Origin: Qingrenia yutianensis
GTDB lineage: Bacteria > Bacillota > Clostridia > UMGS1810
NCBI RefSeq assembly: GCF_014385105.1
Contig: NZ_JACRTE010000002.1
Location: 124,001 to 188,000 of the forward strand
Reading direction: 5' to 3'
DNA length: 64,000 nucleotides
A program made the position numbers and the translations under genes. The notes under the pieces are model-generated. The model worked only from the letters and a program-made list of their open reading frames with translations, made no database searches and was not told the origin of the DNA. Shown here in pieces: positions 50,860 to 60,341 of the stretch (positions within the stretch are counted from its first letter, which is position 1; each line of letters opens with the position of its first letter).

Positions 50860-52950
50860 ATGAGCAGCGTATCCGAAATTTTCGGCAGTTATGTATTTAA
50901 CAATACGGTAATGCGTGAAAAATTACCGAAAGAAACGTACAAAGCTTTAAAAAAGACAATCAACGACGGCGAGCCGCTCGACATTCACGTTGCAAATATC
51001 GTTGCAAATGCGATGAAAGACTGGGCGATTGAAAAAGGCGCGACGCATTTTACGCACTGGTTTCAGCCTATGACGGGCATTACAGCGGAAAAGCACGACA
51101 GCTTTATATCTCCCACCGACGACGCGCACGTTATAATGGAATTTTCGGGCAAGGAGCTTATAAAGGGCGAGCCTGACGCGTCATCTTTCCCGTCGGGCGG
51201 TATAAGGGCAACCTTTGAGGCGCGCGGATACACCGCGTGGGATCCGACCTCCTACGCTTTTATAAAGGACGGTTCGCTTTGCATACCCACCGCGTTTTGT
51301 TCGTACAGCGGTGAGGCGCTGGACAAAAAAACGCCCCTTCTGCGTTCAATGGAACTTATCAACGCGCAGTCACTCCGTATTTTAAGGCTTTTCGGCGACG
51401 ATATATCCAAAAAGGTTGTAACCACCGTCGGCGCGGAGCAGGAATATTTCCTCGTTGACAAAAAATATTTTGATATGCGCGAGGATTTAAAGCTTACGGG
51501 CAGAACGCTTTTCGGTGCAATGCCTCCGAAAGGTCAGGAGCTTGACGACCACTACTTCGGCACAATTAAAACGCGTGTCTCGGAATATATGAAAGAACTG
51601 GACGAAGAACTTTGGAAACTCGGCGTTTTCTCAAAAACCAAGCACAACGAGGTTGCGCCGGCACAGCACGAACTTGCGCCCGTTTTCTCGACGACGAACA
51701 TTGCAACCGACCACAATCAGCTCACTATGGAGATTATGAAAAAGGTTGCCGAGCGTCACGGTCTTGTGTGCCTTTTGCACGAAAAGCCGTTCGACGGCGT
51801 AAACGGAAGCGGTAAGCACAACAACTGGTCGCTCTCGGTTAAAGACGGCGCAAATCTTTTGGATCCGGGCAAACGTCCGTATGAAAACAAGAGATTTTTG
51901 CTGTTTCTCTCCGCGGTTATCAAAGCGGTTGACGACTATCAGGATCTTTTGAGAATTTCGGTTGCAAGCGCGGGCAACGACCACCGTCTGGGCGCAAACG
52001 AAGCACCTCCGGCAATTATGTCAATCTTCCTCGGCGACGAACTTACCGAAATTTTGGAATCTATCGAAACGGGAACAGATTATGAACAGAAAAAGAAAGT
52101 TAAGCTTGAAATCGGCGTTGACGTTCTGCCGAATTTCTCGAAAGACACCACCGACCGCAACCGCACAAGTCCGTTCGCGTTTACGGGAAACAAGTTTGAA
52201 TTCCGTTCGCTCGGTTCGTCATTCTCAATCGCCGACCCCAACATTGTTTTGAACACAATCGTTGCGGATGCGCTGGAGCAGTTTGCAAACGAACTTGAGG
52301 TCGCGAAAGACTTTGACAAAGCGGTTGACAAGCTTATAAAAGATACCGTTAAAAAGCACAAGAGAATAATTTTCAACGGCAACAACTATTCGGACGAATG
52401 GGTGAAAGAGGCGGAGGCGCGCGGTCTTTTAAACCTCAAAACCTCGGTTGACGCAATTCCGCATTTTACCGACAAAAAGAACGTTGAACTTTTCACAAAA
52501 CATCACATTTTCAACGAAACCGAACTTGCGTCGCGCCGTGATATTCTTATGGAAAACTATTCAAAGGTTATAAATATCGAGGCGCTGACGATGCTCGATA
52601 TGACCATGAAAGACATAATTCCGGCTATTTCGGAATACACACTCGTGCTTGCGAACGCGCTTACCGCAAAGAAAAACGCTGTTAAGGGCGCGGCGTTTAA
52701 AGCGGAGGAAAGGCTTATCGAAAGTCTTTCAAAATTGAGCGACGGCTGTCTTGAACACGCCGAAAAAATCGAAAATGCGCTCTATAAAGCGAAAGACATT
52801 TCGGACATAAACGAAAACGCAAGATTTTATCTTGAAAACGTTCTTTCCGAAATGAAGCTTCTGCGCGCGGCGGCAGACACCGCCGAAACTCTGACGGCTG
52901 AAAAATACTGGCCGTTCCCGACATATGTAAAACTCCTTTTCGGTGTTTGA
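50860..52950 (+). CDS. glnN: Glutamine synthetase type III
   Basis: Combines glutamate and ammonia to glutamine. The 696-residue length marks type III, much longer than type I. Conserved parts include FTHWFQPMTG, DASSFPSGGIR, the metal-binding AEQEYFLVD, KHNEVAPAQHELAPVF, VNGSGKHNNWSL and NRTSPFAFTGNKFEFR. The C-terminal ~150 residues form the type III helical extension. Starts with ACGGAGG upstream and is followed by a terminator. Confidence 0.96.
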   Translation: MSSVSEIFGSYVFNNTVMREKLPKETYKALKKTINDGEPLDIHVANIVANAMKDWAIEKGATHFTHWFQPMTGITAEKHDSFISPTDDAHVIMEFSGKELIKGEPDASSFPSGGIRATFEARGYTAWDPTSYAFIKDGSLCIPTAFCSYSGEALDKKTPLLRSMELINAQSLRILRLFGDDISKKVVTTVGAEQEYFLVDKKYFDMREDLKLTGRTLFGAMPPKGQELDDHYFGTIKTRVSEYMKELDEELWKLGVFSKTKHNEVAPAQHELAPVFSTTNIATDHNQLTMEIMKKVAERHGLVCLLHEKPFDGVNGSGKHNNWSLSVKDGANLLDPGKRPYENKRFLLFLSAVIKAVDDYQDLLRISVASAGNDHRLGANEAPPAIMSIFLGDELTEILESIETGTDYEQKKKVKLEIGVDVLPNFSKDTTDRNRTSPFAFTGNKFEFRSLGSSFSIADPNIVLNTIVADALEQFANELEVAKDFDKAVDKLIKDTVKKHKRIIFNGNNYSDEWVKEAEARGLLNLKTSVDAIPHFTDKKNVELFTKHHIFNETELASRRDILMENYSKVINIEALTMLDMTMKDIIPAISEYTLVLANALTAKKNAVKGAAFKAEERLIESLSKLSDGCLEHAEKIENALYKAKDISDINENARFYLENVLSEMKLLRAAADTAETLTAEKYWPFPTYVKLLFGV

Positions 52951-52962
52951 TAAAAATTTTAC

Positions 52963-52997
52963 GGAGCAAAAGTGCAAAAGACTTTTGCTCCTTTTTG
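52963..52997 (+). terminator. Terminator of asnA-glnN
   Basis: GGAGCAAAAG (52963-52972) pairs with CTTTTGCTCC (52982-52991), followed by five T. Confidence 0.9.
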
Positions 52998-53070
52998 TAT
53001 AATCGAAAATTTTATGTAAATACTTTCTTTAAAGATGTTTTTTTAAGACACATTTAAAGGAAGATTTTTT

Positions 53071-53796
53071 ATGAAAATTTCGGTTGTTCTGCCCGTTTAC
53101 AACGAGGAAAAAGTGATAGAAAGCACCGTTTGCACGCTGAAAAATTACCTTGCCAAAAATTTTGAATTTTACGAAATTATCGCGGTAAACGACGGGAGCA
53201 GTGACAAAAGCGCCGAAATTCTTAAAAGCATTTCGGGCATTAAATTTGTAAATCTGCAAACAAATCACGGCAAGGGTTACGCGGTGAAAAAAGGCGCTCA
53301 AATATCGACAGGCGACGCGGTTATCTTTACCGACGCCGACCTTTGTTACGGCGCGGAAAAAATAAAAAATATGGTGCAAAGCCTTGTAAATTCCGATATT
53401 TCCATCGGCAGGCGTGATGTATCGCGCGTCGGATATTCGCCGTTAAGACGTCTTTTTTCACAGACGTTCGACATCGTCACCGCGCCGTTTCTCGGCAAAA
53501 TTGCCGACGTTCAGTGCGGTATGAAATGCTTTTCAAAATCGGCGGCAAGGGCGATTTTTCCGCACGTTAAAACAAACGGTTTTGCCTTTGATTTTGAAAT
53601 TTTGTATCTTGCACACCGCTTTGGATTTAAAATTTCCGAAATTCCCGTAACTATGCAAAAAACCGAAAAAAGCACCGTCCGCATCATTCGCGACCCGATT
53701 TTTATGATACGCGACGTTGTAAAGGTTGTTTTGCGCAATGCCTTTAAAAATGCAGATTTTGAGGACGAGTTTTTAAATGAAAAAACACATTTATAA
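53071..53796 (+). CDS. Glycosyltransferase family 2 (polyprenyl-phosphate glycosyltransferase-like)
   Basis: A 241-residue GT-A enzyme. SVVLPVYNEEKVIE and VNDGSSDKSAEI bind the nucleotide, FTDADLCYG holds the DxD metal site, and GMKCFSKSAARAIFP is characteristic of the DPM1/Alg5-like group that glycosylates polyprenyl phosphate. There is no C-terminal membrane pair. AAGGAAG precedes the ATG. The next gene, an integral membrane protein, overlaps it by 20 nt, a common pairing of lipid-linked sugar synthase and membrane transferase or flippase. Confidence 0.85.
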   Translation: MKISVVLPVYNEEKVIESTVCTLKNYLAKNFEFYEIIAVNDGSSDKSAEILKSISGIKFVNLQTNHGKGYAVKKGAQISTGDAVIFTDADLCYGAEKIKNMVQSLVNSDISIGRRDVSRVGYSPLRRLFSQTFDIVTAPFLGKIADVQCGMKCFSKSAARAIFPHVKTNGFAFDFEILYLAHRFGFKISEIPVTMQKTEKSTVRIIRDPIFMIRDVVKVVLRNAFKNADFEDEFLNEKTHL

Positions 53797-55111
53797 AATT
53801 TTACCGCTTTCGTTTTTGCTGATTTTAAAAAATCTTATATTCGGATACTTCCCCATTCTCGACGACCATATTCAGTACAGTGCATATTCGCTTTACACAA
53901 AAAAATATATTCTCTTTACCGTCGGTACAATTTACAAACGTCCCGCCGCAGCAATTTTTGATTTGTTCGTATGGCAAAATTTCAAGATGCCCGTTTCGGT
54001 AATCATTATTACCGTTATGCTTGTTTTTTCACTGTTTATGCTGAAAGAGGTTTTTAAAACCGTAAATATAACCATAGGTATTTTCAGCGGTGCTTTTATG
54101 CTTTTTTGTCCGCTTAATCTTGAGGCGGTTTATTGGCTTTCCGCTTCGTCGCGCATTGTAACGGGTTTGTTTTTCTGCACGTTGTCGCTCTATATAATCA
54201 CCTTTTCAAAGCGGAAAATCGGGATTTTTGCATTTTGGTTTTTTAATCTTTTGTCATATCTTTTCTATGAACAGGCACTTATTTTTTCGTGTGTAACAAC
54301 CGTATTTTTTCTGTTTTTCAAAAATAAAAAGCTTACCGCAATACCGATTTTAAACATCGTTTTGACGGGCGGATATTACATAATCTGTGCGCCGTTCGAC
54401 CGTTTTTCCGCACGTGCGGAAATCGGATTTAAAATATTTCCGCACATAAAATCACTTGCGGAAATATTTTTTTCGGTTCTCCCGAAGATGATTTTTAAGT
54501 CAAAATATTTAATTTTGTCAATAATTATTTTTGCTGTTTCAATATTTGTTTTACACAAATTTCGCAAAGAAAATCAAAACAAAAGCTTTAGCGGAATTAT
54601 CTGCGCATTGCTTGTTTTTGTATGTCCGCTCCTGCCGCATTTTATTCTCAAAAATTCATATCTCTCACTGCGAAGCACTTTTTTCTCCGTAACGGCGCTC
54701 GGCATTTTTCTGGATAACATCACCCTTTCAAAGCGCACCGCAAACACCGTTTCCGCACTTGTTTTAAGCCTCTTTCTCGCCGGCTCGGCAAGTGAATTTT
54801 TTGAATATAAATCAGTATACGAAACCGACAAAACAATTTGCGAAAACATTATAAACTCTCATCTTATCGAGGATAACAAAATGTATTATCTTATCGGGGC
54901 AAAGCGTATGTATAACAACATAAACGCGCCGTTTGCCGAGCATATTTTAAACGTTACGCAAGCCGACTGGTCGCTCACCGGCGCGGTAAGGGCATATTCG
55001 CACAACAAAAATATAAAACGCATTATTCCGATTGAAAACGAAAGCCTTGCAACGCAGAATTATGAAAAAATTTATATTGACGGTAACCTCGAAATTAAAA
55101 AATATAGATAA
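53777..55111 (+). CDS. Polytopic membrane protein, possible glycosyltransferase
   Basis: A 444-residue hydrophobic protein with about eleven predicted membrane helices and a soluble C-terminal ~80 residues. An acidic pair occurs in the first extracytoplasmic loop (YFPILDDHIQYS), like the DD/DE motif of GT-C enzymes, but no family-specific signature was recognised. Overlap with the upstream GT2 suggests it uses the lipid-linked sugar made by that enzyme, perhaps to decorate a wall polymer. Codon use is AT-richer than in neighbours, typical of membrane proteins. Alternative: a flippase. Confidence 0.6.
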   Translation: MKKHIYKILPLSFLLILKNLIFGYFPILDDHIQYSAYSLYTKKYILFTVGTIYKRPAAAIFDLFVWQNFKMPVSVIIITVMLVFSLFMLKEVFKTVNITIGIFSGAFMLFCPLNLEAVYWLSASSRIVTGLFFCTLSLYIITFSKRKIGIFAFWFFNLLSYLFYEQALIFSCVTTVFFLFFKNKKLTAIPILNIVLTGGYYIICAPFDRFSARAEIGFKIFPHIKSLAEIFFSVLPKMIFKSKYLILSIIIFAVSIFVLHKFRKENQNKSFSGIICALLVFVCPLLPHFILKNSYLSLRSTFFSVTALGIFLDNITLSKRTANTVSALVLSLFLAGSASEFFEYKSVYETDKTICENIINSHLIEDNKMYYLIGAKRMYNNINAPFAEHILNVTQADWSLTGAVRAYSHNKNIKRIIPIENESLATQNYEKIYIDGNLEIKKYR

Positions 55112-55126
55112 ATTTTCAAATTCCTA

Positions 55127-55155
55127 TTTACATTGCGCCGATTTTAAAATATAAT
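55127..55155 (+). promoter_or_regulatory. Promoter of the tagA-like gene
   Basis: TTTACA (55127-55132), 17 bp, TATAAT (55150-55155), 33 nt before the start codon. Confidence 0.75.
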
Positions 55156-55187
55156 AGTAGTGTATAATGTTTTTTAAGGAGAAAATT

Positions 55188-55922
55188 ATGGATAACAAGG
55201 TTGACATTCTCGGCGTTAATATAGACAAGCTCGGCATCAAAGATGCGAGCGAAAAAATATATTCTTTTTTGGAGGACGGCGGTCATCACTGCGTTTTTAC
55301 ACCCAATTCCGAAATTATTATGGCGGCGCACCGCGACGAAAACTTTAAAAAAATACTTAATTCCGCGGATATTCTCACCGCTGACGGAATAGGCGTTGTT
55401 TATGCGTCAAAAATACTGAAAAATCCCATAACGGAACGCGCCGCAGGCTTTGACACCGCTATGGAACTTCTCAAAAAAATGAACGACGGCAAAAAAAGTC
55501 TTTATCTTTTCGGCTCGAAACCCGGTGTTGCCGACCGTGCGGCGGAAAAAATTAAAAAAATGCACCCGAATATTGTTATATCGGGCTGTGCGGACGGATA
55601 TTTTAACGCAGAAAAAGAGAAAAAAATTATTGATGACATAAACGAAAAAAGCCCCGACGTTCTGTTCGTTTGTCTTGGTTTTCCCAAGCAGGAAAAGTGG
55701 ATTTACGAGCACAAAGGCAAGCTCAACGTTAAAGTTATGATGGGACTCGGCGGAAGTCTTGACGTTATCGCCGGCGAGGCAAAGCGTGCGCCCGAAATTT
55801 TCCAAAAGCTTAATATGGAATGGTTTTACCGTCTTTGCAAAGAGCCGTGGCGAATAGGCAGAATGATGGACTTGCCGAAGTTCGCGGTTACGGTTATTTT
55901 AAAAGGAAAGAGGGCGAAATAA
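55188..55922 (+). CDS. WecB/TagA/CpsF-family glycosyltransferase
   Basis: A 244-residue GT26 enzyme that, in known members, adds N-acetylmannosamine to lipid-linked GlcNAc at the start of wall teichoic acid or related polymers. The family signatures are VDILGVNID, TPNSEIIMAA, TADGIGVVYASK, RAAGFDTAMELL, LFGSKPGVADRAA and LGFPKQEKWIYEH. AAGGAGA lies upstream of ATG 55188; the upstream in-frame ATG at 55167 is too near the promoter. No tagO, tagB or tagF homologues are in the window. Confidence 0.88.
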   Translation: MDNKVDILGVNIDKLGIKDASEKIYSFLEDGGHHCVFTPNSEIIMAAHRDENFKKILNSADILTADGIGVVYASKILKNPITERAAGFDTAMELLKKMNDGKKSLYLFGSKPGVADRAAEKIKKMHPNIVISGCADGYFNAEKEKKIIDDINEKSPDVLFVCLGFPKQEKWIYEHKGKLNVKVMMGLGGSLDVIAGEAKRAPEIFQKLNMEWFYRLCKEPWRIGRMMDLPKFAVTVILKGKRAK

Positions 55923-56594
55923 ATGGGTAAACTGCTGGTTATCGAGGGCGTGGACTCCAGCGGAAAGGCAACGCAGGCAAAAAAGCTTCTCGAAAATTTA
56001 AAAAGCATCGGCTATGATGTTCAAAGCGTTGAATTTCCCGATTACAAAAGTAATTCTTCGGCTTTGGTAAAGATGTATCTCGGCGGTGAATTCGGTAAAA
56101 ATGCCGAAGATGTGAACCCCTATTCCGCGTCGGCATTTTTTGCGGTGGACAGAGTTGCGTCATACCTCACGAACTGGAAAAAGAGCCTTGACGACGGCAA
56201 AATCGTGCTTGCCGACAGATACACAACGTCGAATTTTATTCACCAGGCGGCAAAAATTTCGGACAAAGCGGAAAAGGACAAATTTCTCGACTGGGTGTCT
56301 GATTTTGAGTATAACAAGCTCGGACTGCCGAAACCCGACCTTACGATTTTCCTCGATATGCCCGTGCCGTACGCAAAAATACTTATGGCGAACCGCCCGA
56401 ACAAGATAAACAATTCGCAGACGCTCGACATTCACGAGTCGGACACGGAATATCTTAATCATTCATACCAAAATGCGCATTACGTAGCAGATAAATTCGG
56501 CTGGCACAAGATTTTGTGCGTAAAAGACGAAAAAGTGCGTTCGATTGACGATATTGCAGGCGAAATTCTGGACACGGCGAAGGAAGTTTTATAA
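55923..56594 (+). CDS. tmk: Thymidylate kinase-like nucleotide kinase
   Basis: Phosphorylates dTMP to dTDP if it is a true Tmk. The 223-residue protein has the P-loop EGVDSSGKATQ (residues 8-18), the FFAVDRVASYL region, the DRYTTSNFIHQAA substrate motif, and a lid-region segment NRPNKINNSQTLD. It is longer than the usual bacterial Tmk (about 205-215), with an inserted DWVSDFEYNKLGLPKPD-type segment. Its ATG directly follows the tagA-like stop codon. Whether it is the cell's main Tmk or a paralogue cannot be told here. Confidence 0.82.
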   Translation: MGKLLVIEGVDSSGKATQAKKLLENLKSIGYDVQSVEFPDYKSNSSALVKMYLGGEFGKNAEDVNPYSASAFFAVDRVASYLTNWKKSLDDGKIVLADRYTTSNFIHQAAKISDKAEKDKFLDWVSDFEYNKLGLPKPDLTIFLDMPVPYAKILMANRPNKINNSQTLDIHESDTEYLNHSYQNAHYVADKFGWHKILCVKDEKVRSIDDIAGEILDTAKEVL

Positions 56595-56620
56595 GAATCA
56601 AAAACGTTTCAGAACATAAA

Positions 56621-56650
56621 AAAATCGGGATTTTAAAATCCCGATTTTTG
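56621..56650. terminator. Bidirectional terminator between tmk and gpmI
   Basis: A perfect 30-nt palindromic hairpin: AAAAATCGGGATTTT and its complement, with A and T runs serving both converging transcripts. Confidence 0.92.
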
Positions 56651-56658
56651 TTTATTTA

Positions 56659-58176
56659 CTATTTTACAATCAAGCTTTCGCCCGTCATTTCGGCAGGTTT
56701 TTCAATGTCTGCAATATCAAGCATTGTCGGCGTCAAATCCGCAAGTCTGCCCTCTTTGAGTTTAATATCTCCGCAGCCCATAACAACAAGCGGAACAACG
56801 TTTGTTGTATGCGCCGTAAATACCGAACCGTCGGCAGGGTCAATCATCTGCTCTGCATTGCCGTGGTCCGCTGTGATAAGCATAACGCCGTCCATTTTCT
56901 TAACCGCGTCCGCAACCTTTCCTACACACTTATCAACCGCCTCAACCGCCTTTACGGCAGCCTCCATAACACCGGTATGACCGACCATATCGCAGTTTGC
57001 AAAGTTGAGAATTACAGAGTCGTATTTACCGCTTTCAATCGCCTCAACAACCTTATCGCAAACCTCGTAAGCGCTCATTTCGGGCTTCAAATCGTAGGTT
57101 GCAACCTTCGGCGACGGCACCAGAATTCTGTCCTCGCCCTCATACGTTGCCTCTACACCGCCGTTAAAGAAAAATGTAACGTGCGCATATTTTTCCGTTT
57201 CGGCAATTCGAAGCTGTTTTTTGCCAAGCTTGCTGATATATTCGCCGTAAGTATTAACCAGTTTCTGCGGTTTAAACGCAACGTCAACGTTGGGCATAAG
57301 CGCGTCATACTGTGTCATACAAACGTAATATGTTTTAAAATATTCTCTTGCAAAACCGTTAAAATCTTCGTCAACGATTGTTCTTGTAATTTCGCGCGCT
57401 CTGTCGGGGCGGAAATTGAAGAAAATAACCGAGTCGTTCTTTTTGATTTTGCCGTCCTCGCAAACAACGGTAGGAACAACAAATTCGTCTGTTACGTCGT
57501 TTGCATACGACTTTTCCATAGCGGAAACAGCGTCGTCTGCCTTTGCGCCGATGCCTTTAACCATAGCGTTGTATGCCTGTTCAACCCTCTCCCAGCGGTT
57601 GTCGCGGTCCATAGCGTAATATCTTCCGATAAGCGTTGCAATTTTGCCGACGCCGAGTTTTTTCATCTCGTCCTCAAGCATTTTTACAAATTCAACACCG
57701 CTCGTGGGCGAAACGTCACGTCCGTCGGTGAAGCAGTGAACGTAAACATCGGTAAGTCCGTTGATTTTAGCAAGTTCCAAAAGACCGAAAAGGTGTCTTA
57801 TATGGCTGTGAACACCGCCGTCGGACAAAAGTCCGAGAAGATGGAGAGCCGAGCCGTTTTCTTTGCAGTTTTCAACCGCTTTTTTGAAAGCATCGTTCTC
57901 AAAAAACGTTCTGTCCTCAATTTCTTTTGTAATTCTTGTAAGTTCCTGATAAACAATTCTGCCGGCGCCGATATTTGTATGACCGACTTCACTGTTTCCC
58001 ATCTGACCGTCGGGAAGTCCGACGTCAAGACCGCTCGCGTGGATAACGTTGTTGGGATAGTTTTTCATAAAATTGTCCATATTGGGCGTTTTTGCTTCGT
58101 AAACCGCATTGCCCTTGTGGTTTTTATTTATACCGTAGCCGTCAAGTATTGTTAAAACAATCGGTTTTTTTGACAT
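56659..58176 (-). CDS. gpmI: 2,3-bisphosphoglycerate-independent phosphoglycerate mutase
   Basis: Interconverts 3- and 2-phosphoglycerate with two manganese ions. The 505-residue alkaline-phosphatase-superfamily enzyme has LTILDGYGIN, the nucleophile Ser in GQMGNSEVGHTNIGAGR, HCFTDGRDVSPTSG, IGRYYAMDRDNRWERV, FNFRPDRAREITR and late metal ligands in ITADHGNAEQM. ATG 58176 (MSKKP) is preferred over ATG 58185 because GAAAGG is at a suitable distance only for the former. Last gene of the pgk-tpiA-gpmI group. Confidence 0.96.
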   Translation of the reverse strand: MSKKPIVLTILDGYGINKNHKGNAVYEAKTPNMDNFMKNYPNNVIHASGLDVGLPDGQMGNSEVGHTNIGAGRIVYQELTRITKEIEDRTFFENDAFKKAVENCKENGSALHLLGLLSDGGVHSHIRHLFGLLELAKINGLTDVYVHCFTDGRDVSPTSGVEFVKMLEDEMKKLGVGKIATLIGRYYAMDRDNRWERVEQAYNAMVKGIGAKADDAVSAMEKSYANDVTDEFVVPTVVCEDGKIKKNDSVIFFNFRPDRAREITRTIVDEDFNGFAREYFKTYYVCMTQYDALMPNVDVAFKPQKLVNTYGEYISKLGKKQLRIAETEKYAHVTFFFNGGVEATYEGEDRILVPSPKVATYDLKPEMSAYEVCDKVVEAIESGKYDSVILNFANCDMVGHTGVMEAAVKAVEAVDKCVGKVADAVKKMDGVMLITADHGNAEQMIDPADGSVFTAHTTNVVPLVVMGCGDIKLKEGRLADLTPTMLDIADIEKPAEMTGESLIVK

Positions 58177-58216
58177 AAAAATCATTGCCTTTCTAAAAAA
58201 GTATTGTTAAAAATGT

Positions 58217-58246
58217 GACCGTATATTTAGTTTAAAATATACGGTC
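58217..58246 (-). promoter_or_regulatory. Intercistronic hairpin between tpiA and gpmI
   Basis: GACCGTATATTT (58217-58228) and AAATATACGGTC (58235-58246) are perfect 12-bp arms with a six-base loop. The T run on the minus strand is displaced by three bases, so it may be a weak attenuator or an mRNA-stability element rather than a full terminator. Confidence 0.65.
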
Positions 58247-58263
58247 GGATTTGAAAATTAAAA

Positions 58264-59010
58264 TCAGCTGTTTGCAATAACCGAAAAATCGTTTGCTTTA
58301 AGGCTTGCACCGCCGACCAAACCGCCGTCGATATCCTCTTTTGCAAATAATTCAGCCGCATTTTTTGCATTTACGCTGCCGCCGTACTGAATTGTAACTT
58401 CGTCCGCAACGTCTTTGCCGAACACTTCCGCAACGGTTTCTCTGATTTTCTTGCAAACCTCCTGCGCCTGGTCACTTGTAGCGGTTTTGCCCGTTCCGAT
58501 TGCCCAGATAGGCTCATATGCGATGATAACTTTTTTAGCCTGCTCTTTGGTAAGTCCCAAAAGCGCGATTTTTGTCTGCATAGCAACAAGCTCGAAAGTT
58601 ATTCCCATTTCTCTCTGTTCGAGCGACTCGCCCACGCAGATGATGGGAAGAAGATTATGCTCGAATGCTTTTTTAACTTTTTTGTTAACAGTTTCGTCGG
58701 TTTCAGCGAAATACTGTCTTCTCTCGGAGTGACCGATTACAACGTATTCAACGCCGATTTCGGTGAGCATATCGGGAGCGATTTCGCCTGTGAACGCACC
58801 GCTTTCTTCAAAATACATATTCTGTGCGCCGACTTTGATTTTTGTGCCTTTGCAAGCCTCAACCGCGGTTGCGAGCGATGTGAAAGGAACGCAGATGATA
58901 ACGTCGTTTTTGCTGTTTTCAACAAGCGGTTTGAGTTCGTTTATAAGCTCCAGCGTCTGTGCGGGAGTTTTGTTCATTTTCCAGTTACCTGCAGCAACTA
59001 TTTTTCTCAT
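58264..59010 (-). CDS. tpiA: Triosephosphate isomerase
   Basis: Interconverts dihydroxyacetone phosphate and glyceraldehyde 3-phosphate. The 248-residue barrel starts AAGNWKMNKTPAQ (Lys of the active site), has IGHSERRQYF (catalytic His), IAYEPIWAIGTGKTA (catalytic Glu and the mobile loop) and YGGSVNAKNA and GGLVGGASL phosphate-binding turns. An AAGGAG precedes the ATG. Confidence 0.97.
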   Translation of the reverse strand: MRKIVAAGNWKMNKTPAQTLELINELKPLVENSKNDVIICVPFTSLATAVEACKGTKIKVGAQNMYFEESGAFTGEIAPDMLTEIGVEYVVIGHSERRQYFAETDETVNKKVKKAFEHNLLPIICVGESLEQREMGITFELVAMQTKIALLGLTKEQAKKVIIAYEPIWAIGTGKTATSDQAQEVCKKIRETVAEVFGKDVADEVTIQYGGSVNAKNAAELFAKEDIDGGLVGGASLKANDFSVIANS

Positions 59011-59053
59011 AGTGATTATCTCCTTTTGTATATTTCAATATAAAAATACAGTC

Positions 59054-59085
59054 AAAAGGCATAAGAAACAATCCTATGCCTTTTT
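59054..59085 (-). promoter_or_regulatory. Intercistronic hairpin between pgk and tpiA
   Basis: AAAAGGCATA (59054-59063) pairs with TATGCCTTTT (59075-59084). Only four T follow on the minus strand, so it would be a leaky terminator or processing site. Confidence 0.65.
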
Positions 59086-59097
59086 GTTGTTTTAAAA

Positions 59098-60285
59098 TTA
59101 TTTATCGTTTAAAGCCGCGATACCGGGGAGTTCGATACCCTCAAGGTATTCGAGCGATGCGCCGCCGCCGGTTGAGATGTGTGTCATCTTGTCGGCAAAG
59201 CCAAGCTGTGCAACTGCCGCCGCACTGTCGCCGCCGCCGATAATTGTAACAGCATCTGTTTCTGCCAAAGCTTTTGCAATAGCTTTTGTGCCGACTGCAA
59301 ATTTCGGGAATTCAAAAACGCCCATAGGTCCGTTCCAGATAACGGTTTTAGCCTTTTTAACAACCTCCGAGAAAAGTTCGATTGTTTTGGGGCCGATGTC
59401 CATACCCATCATATCCGCAGGAATTTTGTCCGACGGAACAACAACAGGCTCGGAGTCTGCGCTGAATTCTTTTGCAACAACAGTTTCAACGGGGAGAAGA
59501 AGTTCAACGCCTTTCTGCTGTGCTTTTTCCATAATATTTGTAGCGAGTTCGATTTTTTCGTCCTCGCAGATAGATGTGCCGATTTCATAGCCTTTTGCTT
59601 TGAGGAAAGTATAAGCCATACCACCGCCGATAATGAGGTAATCAACCTTGTCGAGAAGGTTTTCGATTACGCCGATTTTATCGGAAACTTTCGCACCGCC
59701 GAGGATTGCAACAAACGGACGCTCGGGGTTTGAAAGAGCCTTGCCCATAATTTCGATTTCTTTTTTGATAAGGTATCCGCAAACCGCAGGAAGATAGTTC
59801 GCAACGCCTGCTGTTGACGCGTGCGCTCTGTGAGCGGTACCGAAAGCGTCGTTAACATAAACCTCCGCCAAAGACGCAAGCGCTTTCGCAAATTCGGGGT
59901 CGTTCTTTTCTTCTTCTTTATGGAACCTTACATTTTCAAGAAGCATAACTTCGCCGTCTTTAAGCGATGCCGCAAGCGCTTTCGCGCTGTCGCCGATAAC
60001 GTCGTCAGCCATTTTTACTTCCTGTCCCAAAAGCTCGGAAAGTCTTTTTGCAACGGGAGCAAGACTGAATTTAGGATTAAATTCACCCTTCGGTCTGCCA
60101 AGGTGCGAGCAAAGAATAACTTTCGCTTTGTGGTCGATAAGGTATTTGATTGTGGGAAGCGCACCGATAAGTCTGTTTTCGTCGGTGATATTTTTGTTTT
60201 CATCGAGAGGAACGTTAAAATCGCATCTTACAAGCACTTTTTTGCCTGCAACTTCGATATCCTCAATAGTTTTCTTATTAAGCAT
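59098..60285 (-). CDS. pgk: Phosphoglycerate kinase
   Basis: Transfers phosphate between 1,3-bisphosphoglycerate and ADP. The 395-residue protein has the N-domain substrate motifs VLVRCDFNVPLDENK, HLGRPKGEFNPKFSL and ENVRFHKEEEKNDPEF, and the C-domain nucleotide motifs LGGAKVSDKIGVIENLL, WNGPMGVFEFP and GGGDSAAAVAQLG. First gene of the glycolytic group; AAAGG is upstream of the ATG. gap and eno are not in the window. Confidence 0.97.
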   Translation of the reverse strand: MLNKKTIEDIEVAGKKVLVRCDFNVPLDENKNITDENRLIGALPTIKYLIDHKAKVILCSHLGRPKGEFNPKFSLAPVAKRLSELLGQEVKMADDVIGDSAKALAASLKDGEVMLLENVRFHKEEEKNDPEFAKALASLAEVYVNDAFGTAHRAHASTAGVANYLPAVCGYLIKKEIEIMGKALSNPERPFVAILGGAKVSDKIGVIENLLDKVDYLIIGGGMAYTFLKAKGYEIGTSICEDEKIELATNIMEKAQQKGVELLLPVETVVAKEFSADSEPVVVPSDKIPADMMGMDIGPKTIELFSEVVKKAKTVIWNGPMGVFEFPKFAVGTKAIAKALAETDAVTIIGGGDSAAAVAQLGFADKMTHISTGGGASLEYLEGIELPGIAALNDK

Positions 60286-60341
60286 AATTCATCAGCCTTT
60301 CATTTATATAATTTTTTTATATACGTTATTTGCCAAGTCAC

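Noticed and set aside
56809..58155. 448-codon plus-strand frame opposite gpmI
   Set aside because: Antisense of a clearly conserved enzyme; composition is a shadow of gpmI codon use and no family features are present.
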